9,507 nt of DNA, taken from NCBI GenBank assembly GCA_030639305.1, contig DAOWCY010000246.1, positions 1-9,507 on the forward strand, given 5' to 3'. Origin of the DNA: JAGLQA01 sp023135565. Its GTDB lineage: Bacteria > Acidobacteriota > Aminicenantia > UBA2199. Below the pieces are notes generated by a model, which saw only the letters and a list, made by a program, of their open reading frames with translations, ran no database searches and was not told the origin of the DNA. Position 1 is the first letter of the stretch. Each line of letters opens with the position of its first letter. The position numbers and the translations under genes were made by a program. This document shows positions 4,576 to 9,507 of this stretch, in pieces.

Positions 4576-6183
4576 ATGAAAGATATCGAAACTATCGTTA
4601 ACCAGGTTACTGTTTATGTAGACCGGGCCCGCATCTCCCGCAGCGGGAGCGTCTCTTTAGAGACCGGGGAACAGCAGGTGGCTGTGATAAACCTGCCTTT
4701 GAATTTAGACCCCGATTCAGTACGGGCAAAAGCCGCCGGCACCGCCCGGGCGAAAATAATGGGGGTTGATGTACAAAAAACTTTTTTTAAAGATGTGCCC
4801 CCGGGCAAAGTACGCGAACTAAGCGACCAGGTACAGCAGTTGGAGGACGAAGACCGGGCACTGGCCGATAATGTGGAGTCGTTGACCGCCCAGGTGAAAC
4901 ATATCGACGGCCTATCGGATGCCACTAAAACCTATGCGGTCAGCCTGGCAAAAGGGAACTCCACTCCTGAATCCCATGCCGCTGTTATTGATTTCATGGT
5001 GGAAAAGCGGCTGGCTGCCCAGGAAAAGCTGCGCCGTATTGCAGTGGAACGCAGGGAATTAGGCCGCAAGCTGCAGAAGCTGAGAAATGAATTAAAACAG
5101 GTAGAAAACATGCGTCCCCGGCAGCGTTATGCGGCGGTGATCGAATTAGATGTGGTCAAGGAAGGAGACCTGGAAGTCGAATTAACCTATACGCTTCCCG
5201 GCGTCAATTGGAAACCTCTCTACGATATTCGCCTCTCGGAAAACGAAATGGAGATCAATTACTTAGGCCAGGTGACCCAGCGCAGCGGCGAAGATTGGGA
5301 CGAAGTGAAATTAGTGCTTTCCACTGTGCCCCCGGCTGCCGGGACAACCATTCCCGAATTAGAACCCTGGTATGTGTTTCCTTTTATTCCGCCGCCCCCC
5401 CCGCCGCCTATGCATGTGGATAGGAAAAAAAGAGCGGCGAAACCTTCAACTTTCGCTGCCGGGATAGGCGCGGGCATGGTGGCCGATGCGGCCATGGACG
5501 ATATTTTGGAAGAAGCTGAACCGGTAGTCGAGGAGGCATTTTTTGCCGCTGCCGCAGTGGAACAGAGCGGCGCTTCGGTTACTTACGCCATCGACGGTAA
5601 AGTGAAAATTCCCGGCGACGGTTCTCCTCATAAGGCCATGATATATTGTTTAAAATTGCCCTCTGAAACCGATTATGTCACCGCCCCTAAAATAGAGAGC
5701 AAAGCCTACCGCCGGGTTTATGCCGATAATAAAAGCGATTTGATGCTTTTGCCCGGCATGGGCCAAGTTTTCGAAGCTGAAGATTTTATCGGCAAAGCCT
5801 CTTTAAAAATGGTTGCCCCCGGCGAGCGGATCAAACTTTACGCCGGAACCGACGAGCGTATCCGGGTGGAACGCAAGTTAGTGCTCAGGGAGACGGACAA
5901 GAAGTTTTTGGCCGACAAAAGGCGTATCAGTTATGCCTATGAAATCAAATTGGAAAACCATACCGGCATAGAACAAACCATAACGGTGCGGGACCAGGTG
6001 CCGGTTGCCCGCCACGAAGACATCAAAGTAAAGCTTGACAGCGCCGATCCTAAAGTAAAAGAGCAAGACGGTCTGAACCGTTTAAAATGGGAAGTTAAAG
6101 TGCCGGACAAAGGCAAGAAGACGATTCGTTATGAATTTTTTATCGAGTATCCCCGTGACATGCGCATCCAGGGGCTGCCATAG
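4576..6183 (+). CDS. DUF4140/DUF4139 protein, MuiA-like
   Basis: This 535-residue protein starts with a DUF4140 domain (about 5-72: VNQVTVYVDRARISRSG, then DPDSVRAKAAG). A long charged coiled-coil stretch follows (about 75-180). DUF4139 runs from about 185 to the end, marked by YTLPGVNWKPLYDIRL (205-220) and a closing YAYEIKLENHTG, then VRDQVPV and IEYPRDM. This is the architecture of the family named mucoidy inhibitor A; the name comes from overexpression work and the biochemical role is unknown. Within DUF4139 there is an insertion with a run of seven prolines (272-278), then a basic patch and an Ala- and acid-rich stretch to about 330, likely disordered. I see no signal peptide, so the protein appears cytoplasmic. 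AGGAGA five bases before the ATG supports the start. The gene appears monocistronic. Confidence 0.85.
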   Translation: MKDIETIVNQVTVYVDRARISRSGSVSLETGEQQVAVINLPLNLDPDSVRAKAAGTARAKIMGVDVQKTFFKDVPPGKVRELSDQVQQLEDEDRALADNVESLTAQVKHIDGLSDATKTYAVSLAKGNSTPESHAAVIDFMVEKRLAAQEKLRRIAVERRELGRKLQKLRNELKQVENMRPRQRYAAVIELDVVKEGDLEVELTYTLPGVNWKPLYDIRLSENEMEINYLGQVTQRSGEDWDEVKLVLSTVPPAAGTTIPELEPWYVFPFIPPPPPPPMHVDRKKRAAKPSTFAAGIGAGMVADAAMDDILEEAEPVVEEAFFAAAAVEQSGASVTYAIDGKVKIPGDGSPHKAMIYCLKLPSETDYVTAPKIESKAYRRVYADNKSDLMLLPGMGQVFEAEDFIGKASLKMVAPGERIKLYAGTDERIRVERKLVLRETDKKFLADKRRISYAYEIKLENHTGIEQTITVRDQVPVARHEDIKVKLDSADPKVKEQDGLNRLKWEVKVPDKGKKTIRYEFFIEYPRDMRIQGLP

Positions 6184-6470
6184 CCCCCATTAATAATTAC
6201 CCCAAGCTGGCTCGGTGCGTGCGAATGTTACAATGTTACAGGAAACCGGGGTGGAAAGCGTATGATAGGTTGTCCGGGCGTTCTAATTGTCGCTAAATCA
6301 CGCTTTTTTTTTACTGCCGAATTTGCACATATGAACGCACCGCCCACTTGAGTTCTTAATCGTCAAATCTTGCACATTTCCGGCAAAATATTTTCTCGCA
6401 ATCCTGAAAACAATTTATTATAGAGCTTTTACAGGGCAAAACAATAAAAACGTTTATTGATTGACCAACT
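6184..6470. other. Spacer without recognisable gene
   Basis: I see no supported coding frame or RNA. The only pattern is GTTACA repeated directly at 6227-6232 and 6235-6240. It shares its half-site with the MNT operator at 851-864 but has the wrong orientation for a palindrome, so it may be coincidence. Confidence 0.4.
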
Positions 6471-6476
6471 GAAATT

Positions 6477-6513
6477 CCCCTCTTGAGAGGGGTGGCGCTG
6501 AGGGGCTTTTTTT
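6477..6513 (+). terminator. Hairpin with T run, alternative pairing
   Basis: CCCCTC (6477-6482) can pair with GAGGGG at 6487-6492 (loop TTGA) or with a second GAGGGG at 6500-6505. The second copy is followed by C and seven T (6507-6513). The longer-loop form is a possible plus-strand terminator, about 300 bp beyond the DUF4139 gene. The short form resembles intergenic palindromes that recur in many genomes. Confidence 0.4.
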
Positions 6514-6521
6514 GGTTTTTG

Positions 6522-6655
6522 CCCCGAAGCGGCGGGGTGTGTTTGGTTCCGGCTTGTCCGGGTTGTGGACAGGCCGATTCCACGTTAAGACCGTGGACGA
6601 TACTTGATTCGGCAACCAGGGAGTAATGCAGCGACGCAAAATTTTGCGTCGCTGC
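6522..6655. repeat. Run of four hairpins ending in a perfect 28-bp palindrome
   Basis: In order: CCCCG (6522-6526) with CGGGG (6533-6537); CGGCTTGTCC (6550-6559) with GGACAGGCCG (6567-6576), one G-T pair; TCCACG (6579-6584) with CGTGGA (6592-6597); and GCAGCGACGCAAAA (6628-6641) with its exact complement at 6642-6655. The last begins 22 bp after the dipeptidase stop on the minus strand, but no T run follows it. Its GACGCAAAATTTTGCGTC core resembles, from memory, palindromes scattered in several bacterial genomes. The array could be REP-like mobile palindromes, or a 3' mRNA structure. Confidence 0.6.
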
Positions 6656-6676
6656 GTATCTCAATAACAACTAAAT

Positions 6677-8506
6677 CTATTTCTTATCAAATTCTATCTT
6701 TTTAAGCAACTTGTCGATCTCAGCCAACAACTTGTCGATCTCCGCGATCTTGGTCTTGGGATAGACTTCGTCCGCTTTTTCTTTTAAAGCGCTTTCGTAG
6801 GCTTTTTTGGCTTTCGCAAACTCTTTCTTTTTAAAAAGTTCGTCTGCCCGCGTCACATCTTCTTTGTAATTTCTCTCGATTTCGCTTTTGAGGGGTCTCA
6901 TCTTATAGAGTTCGCCGTCTTCCTTAACGATGCGGCGGTACCAGCTTTCCGGGTAACCGGGGAAAGTGACCTTGCCGTTTTCATCTTTTTTATTGCCGTC
7001 TAAGTACTTGAATATCAGGAATTCACCTAATTTCATCCAGCGTTTAACTGTTTCCGCGCTGCGGGACAGCGAGTATTCGGTTAAAAAGTTCCGCGCTAAT
7101 TCCGGGTCTTTTTTGTAGAGGCTGAGAGCCTGCCTGTCGATAGTGGGCACTTCACCGATGAAGCTGCTTTCTAATTCCCGCTGTACTTTTTTTATATCTT
7201 TTATCATCATACTGTAGCGGGAATAGGCATAATTGGAAACAAAGTTAAATACCCAGAAACCCGATTCCCAGGAAAACTTCTCAAAAGAAGCGGTGCCTAC
7301 GGCAAAGGCTTTAGGTATTTTGTTTATACTGCTGTAGATGGGGATATAGCAAGTGCTGTTGGTGTCGTCCACGCCGAACCAGTGGATGCCGCCGACCATA
7401 TCGGGCAGCCAGGAACGGGACTGGGAAACAAAAGAATAAGCAGTCTGCTGGGTCGAAGTGGAGCGGTCGTTGCAGTACCTTACCCCGTCTATTTTCCAGG
7501 TTAAGCCCCGCCAGCGGTAAGGCAGGTTGAAGGGCCCGGCACCGATGCCTTTGGAAAGGTCGAATTCGGAGTCTTCGAAATGGTCCCGCATAAATTCCAT
7601 CACATCGTGAACGGAGAGTTTTTTATCGGGCTTAATCCACAGGGGCAGGGGGTCCGCGCCAGCCACGCCTTTCACATAGTCCATGGAGAATTTCCGCGAC
7701 GGCGCCGCCCGGCGGAACATAGACCACACCCTGGCTTCGCAGAAGCGCAGCGCGCCGTAATCGAGGGGCGCATAGGCGTCCGCGAAACTGAAATCCTTAT
7801 CTTTTCCTTTAAAGTAGCCCATTTCCCTGGCAAAGGAGATCACATCTTTTGCGTAGAGGCAATTTTGGGGATCGTTTAAGGGGAATCGGCGAATCCTGGC
7901 CTGGTTGGCATGGGCGCAGATATAGCCGTCCGGTACGCGGCGGGCCACCCAGGCTGCTCCTTTCTTGCCCGGGCCTTTGCCGATCATCTCCATGATCCAG
8001 ACTTCTTTGGGGTCTGAGATAGAGAAAGATTCGCCGGAACTAAAATAGCCGTATTCGTCATAGAGAGCGGCGATTACTTTGATTGCTTCCCTGGCGGTTT
8101 TTGCTCTTTGCAAAGCGATGAACATGGCGCTGCCGTAGTCCACGATACCTTTGGGATTATGCAGTTCCGAACGGCCGCCGTAGGTGGTTTCCCCGATGGA
8201 GACCTGGTGCTCGTTCATATGGGCTACTACGGAGTAGGTATGGGGTGCCTGTTTGATCTTGCCCAAGAATTTCCCCGTGTCCCAGTCGTACACTTCGAGC
8301 ATTGTGCCCGGGGCATAGTCGCGGGCCGGCCAGTGGTACATTTCCCCATACAGTTGGTGGGAATCGACTGCATAGGTGATCATGGTGGAACCGTCGGTAG
8401 AAGCGCCTTTGCTGATTAAAAAATTAGTACAGGCAAAAGCAGCGCTGCCGGAAAAGAATAACGATAAAACAATACATACTATAATGGTTTTGATTTTTTG
8501 TTTCAT
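6677..8506 (-). CDS. Exported C69-family dipeptidase
   Basis: This 609-residue protein has an N-terminal signal peptide: MKQKIK, a hydrophobic core, and SAAFA, with cleavage before C26. Residues 26-38 (CTNFLISKGASTD) match the mature N-terminus of peptidase family C69 (PepD-type dipeptidases), Ntn hydrolases whose processed N-terminal Cys is the nucleophile. Family-typical segments follow: HQVSIGETTYGGR, then GESFSISDPKEVWIMEMIG, then YICAHANQARI. It probably hydrolyses dipeptides or small peptides outside the cytoplasm. Signal cleavage and creation of the catalytic N-terminus appear to be the same cut; because the Cys ends a signal peptide, lipidation is a less likely alternative. The C-terminus (about 546-609) adds a charged helical, TPR-like segment ending in repeated AEIDKLL, perhaps a coiled coil. 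No Shine-Dalgarno sequence precedes the ATG; a -10 box lies 7 bp upstream. Confidence 0.85.
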   Translation of the reverse strand: MKQKIKTIIVCIVLSLFFSGSAAFACTNFLISKGASTDGSTMITYAVDSHQLYGEMYHWPARDYAPGTMLEVYDWDTGKFLGKIKQAPHTYSVVAHMNEHQVSIGETTYGGRSELHNPKGIVDYGSAMFIALQRAKTAREAIKVIAALYDEYGYFSSGESFSISDPKEVWIMEMIGKGPGKKGAAWVARRVPDGYICAHANQARIRRFPLNDPQNCLYAKDVISFAREMGYFKGKDKDFSFADAYAPLDYGALRFCEARVWSMFRRAAPSRKFSMDYVKGVAGADPLPLWIKPDKKLSVHDVMEFMRDHFEDSEFDLSKGIGAGPFNLPYRWRGLTWKIDGVRYCNDRSTSTQQTAYSFVSQSRSWLPDMVGGIHWFGVDDTNSTCYIPIYSSINKIPKAFAVGTASFEKFSWESGFWVFNFVSNYAYSRYSMMIKDIKKVQRELESSFIGEVPTIDRQALSLYKKDPELARNFLTEYSLSRSAETVKRWMKLGEFLIFKYLDGNKKDENGKVTFPGYPESWYRRIVKEDGELYKMRPLKSEIERNYKEDVTRADELFKKKEFAKAKKAYESALKEKADEVYPKTKIAEIDKLLAEIDKLLKKIEFDKK

Positions 8507-8511
8507 ATAGT

Positions 8512-8540
8512 ATTTTATAAAAAAGATTAGCTAAAGTAAA
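8512..8540 (-). promoter_or_regulatory. Promoter of the dipeptidase gene, leaderless geometry
   Basis: On the minus strand TTTACT (plus 8535-8540) and TAAAAT (plus 8512-8517) are 17 bp apart; an overlapping TATAAA sits at plus 8514-8519. The ATG at 8506 follows 5-7 bp later, so transcription should begin at or very near the start codon. No ribosome site is visible. Confidence 0.4.
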
Positions 8541-8621
8541 GCCCCGGCAACAATTCAATTTTGGAGAAAGAAAAATTCAAAGCATCCGGAGGGTTCTTCT
8601 CGCTTTTTTAAACAAAAGTTT

Positions 8622-8640
8622 GGCCTCCCCGGCAGGGGCC
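8622..8640 (-). terminator. GC-rich hairpin downstream of the RecG-like gene
   Basis: CCCC (8627-8630), GGCA, GGGG (8635-8638), flanked by GGCC on both sides, form a compact hairpin about 20 bp after the stop on the minus strand. Only AAACTTTTG follows, so it is a weak terminator at best. Eight T residues also occur directly after the stop codon (plus A run 8647-8654), with little stem before them. Confidence 0.3.
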
Positions 8641-8659
8641 ATGATGAAAAAAAACGCCG

Positions 8660-9352
8660 CTAACCGGTAATCTTCCAATAACCTCCCTTATCGGGGCCAA
8701 CATGTAGAAGCTTGCCTCTTTTTTTTAGTTTATCCAGGTGGTACTTTATGCCGTTTTCAGAGATACCGATCGAACTTGCTAATTTCTTTCGGCTTAGCCG
8801 CGGATCCTGCTTGAGCAGTACGATAATCTTTTGCTCAGTTTCTATTTCCCGGGTAGTTTCTTTGGTTTTCTGGGTAGTGCTCTGGGTAGTATCCTGTGTT
8901 TTCTGGGTAGTGTCTTTGGTTTTCTGGGTAGTGTCCTGGGTTTTCTGGGTAGTGCCTTTGGTTTCTTGGGTAGTGTCTTTGGTTTCTTGGGTAGTGCCCT
9001 GGGTTTTCTGGGTAGTGCTCTGTGTTTTCTGGGTAGTATCTTTGGTTTCTTGGGTAGTGCCCTGGGTTTTCTGGGTAGTGTCTTTGGTTTCTTGGGTAGT
9101 GCCCTGTGTTTTCTGGGTAGTGTCCTGGGTTTTCTGGGTAGTGCCCTGGATTTCCCGGTCAGCGCCAACTGCGTTGGTTCGACTCGAAACAACCACATAA
9201 AATCCGCCTTGTTTTTCTTCGAAAGAGGGTTCTTTAAGCCCGTGTGCTTTAAAATCCTCTATTACTCTTTTAATACCGGAACCATATTTTTCAATAATTC
9301 CTAATTCCTTAAAAACCTGTGCTAATAGTCTATTCCTGGGTTTTGACTGCAC
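8660..9352 (-). CDS. RecG C-terminal/AlbA_2-like regulator, 5'-truncated, with TTQ heptads
   Basis: The first part (residues 1-53) reads PRNRLLAQVFKELGIIEKYGSGI, then LKEPSFEE and GGFYVVV. This is the end of the 'putative transcriptional regulator/RecG C-terminal' module that follows an AlbA_2 (Schlafen-like) domain in full-length proteins. Residues 71-165 are about 13 copies of TTQ(K/E)T(Q/K)(D/G), a polar flexible linker. Residues about 172-230 form a winged HTH (LSRKKLASSIGISENGIKYHLDKL, ending GPDKGGYWKI), the usual C-terminus of this family. The listed start is a GTG with no good ribosome site. The same frame is open upstream to the window edge and keeps family-like sequence (GKLPPGLTIEDIKSG) up to about 9400, so the true gene began further right. 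The AlbA_2 domain is missing, and IS-like repeats start by about 9435. It is probably a broken gene, although the HTH part could still be expressed. Confidence 0.7.
   Translation of the reverse strand: MQSKPRNRLLAQVFKELGIIEKYGSGIKRVIEDFKAHGLKEPSFEEKQGGFYVVVSSRTNAVGADREIQGTTQKTQDTTQKTQGTTQETKDTTQKTQGTTQETKDTTQKTQSTTQKTQGTTQETKDTTQETKGTTQKTQDTTQKTKDTTQKTQDTTQSTTQKTKETTREIETEQKIIVLLKQDPRLSRKKLASSIGISENGIKYHLDKLKKRGKLLHVGPDKGGYWKITG
8858..9142 (-). repeat. 21-bp tandem repeat encoding TTQ heptads
   Basis: Twelve contiguous heptads, a four-residue partial (TTQS) and one more heptad occupy 285 bp. Units alternate mainly between TTQKTQG/D and TTQETKD. Because the unit is a multiple of three and lacks stop codons, other frames on both strands stay open across it, creating false ORFs. 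Copy-number change by slipped pairing would keep the reading frame and only lengthen or shorten the linker. Confidence 0.9.
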
Positions 9353-9434
9353 AACTCCCGATTTTATATCTTCTATCGTAAGACCGGGCGGTAATTTACC
9401 GCTGCAGAAGAGGTGGAAAAAGCGCTTCCGGCTC
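9353..9434 (-). pseudogene. Upstream remnant of the RecG-like gene
   Basis: The same frame as the downstream CDS continues without a stop and reads GKLPPGLTIEDIKSG over 9356-9400. This is typical of the segment just before PRN in this family, where the sequence normally runs NPG-x-LPPG. Further upstream the residues (RKRFFHLFCS) fit the family poorly, so the homologous region seems to end near 9400-9434. Confidence 0.5.
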
Positions 9435-9507
9435 TGTAAACTGCAAGATCTATAGCGCTCATTAAAATTGACCCGCCTGTGCTCATATAAATTGACCCAC
9501 CTGCGGA
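9435..9507. mobile_element. Probable end of an IS21-type insertion sequence
   Basis: Two tandem 24-bp units occur at 9455-9478 and 9479-9502, matching at 20 of 24 positions. Each contains AAATTGACCC followed by GCCT or ACCT; on the minus strand this reads GGGTCAATTT. IS21-family ends typically begin TGT and carry several such subterminal repeats, thought to bind the transposase. TGTAAACTGC at 9435 is a candidate outer tip, with the element extending right beyond the window. No istA or istB sequence is in the window, so the family call rests on the repeats alone. Confidence 0.45.

Noticed and set aside
6356..6670. Minus-strand frame of 104 codons
   Set aside because: It runs through the hairpin array, has no ribosome site and no recognisable motif, and its composition reflects palindromic repeats.
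8858..9142. CRISPR array
   Set aside because: Units are 21 bp, contiguous and without spacers, and they encode a protein linker. The 2051-2130 repeats also lack regular spacers and number fewer than three full copies.
8712..9304. Long open frames on the plus strand and in a second minus-strand frame across the TTQ repeat
   Set aside because: They arise because a 21-bp stop-free repeat keeps every frame open. Their products (FWVVSLV-like and PRKPRALPK-like) are pure repeat translations with no flanking domain, whereas the chosen frame joins family-like domains on both sides.

Overview
The window looks like chromosomal accessory sequence from an uncultured Gram-negative-type (diderm) bacterium. 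The evidence is a lipobox protein with PEGA domains, an exported Ntn-type dipeptidase, an NtrC-family sigma-54 activator, a bacterial RNase P RNA and strong AGGAGG ribosome sites. Composition is moderate GC, and intergenic spaces are rich in inverted repeats and fragments of mobile DNA. I cannot name the phylum; a candidate-phylum genome assembled from a metagenome would fit, but that is inference.

Left part (1-950): the 5' part of a group II intron reverse transcriptase runs in from the left edge on + and stops at 145-147. Within a few bases of that break, on the - strand, a HEPN-type toxin gene is cut after 28 codons. It sits 3 bp downstream of an intact HTH-MNT nucleotidyltransferase gene. 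This is a broken MNT-HEPN toxin-antitoxin pair whose promoter and a perfect operator-like palindrome survive.

Middle left (950-3910): a canonical sigma-54 promoter precedes a lipoprotein with two PEGA domains. After a repeat-rich spacer comes an NtrC-type response regulator, which may act on that promoter. The regulator's last 14 codons and stop lie inside the 5' end of rnpB (RNase P RNA), and the rnpB promoter lies inside the regulator's coding sequence.

Middle (3910-6676): a dyad-rich gap, a small 2[4Fe-4S] ferredoxin (-), and a divergent DUF4140/DUF4139 (MuiA-like) protein (+). A 490-bp gap follows that carries five hairpins in a row, ending in a perfect 28-bp palindrome.

Right part (6677-9507): an exported C69 dipeptidase (-) and the 3' part of a RecG-C-terminal/AlbA_2-like regulator (-). 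The regulator holds about 13 copies of a seven-residue TTQ repeat encoded by a 21-bp DNA repeat. It appears cut at its 5' side by an insertion sequence end with IS21-type repeats at the right edge.

Both edges therefore carry mobile-element debris that breaks genes, while the core holds housekeeping RNA and ordinary genes. I see no complete new defence system. The most notable points are the severed toxin gene, the regulator/rnpB overlap, the sigma-54 pairing and the unexplained structured spacers.
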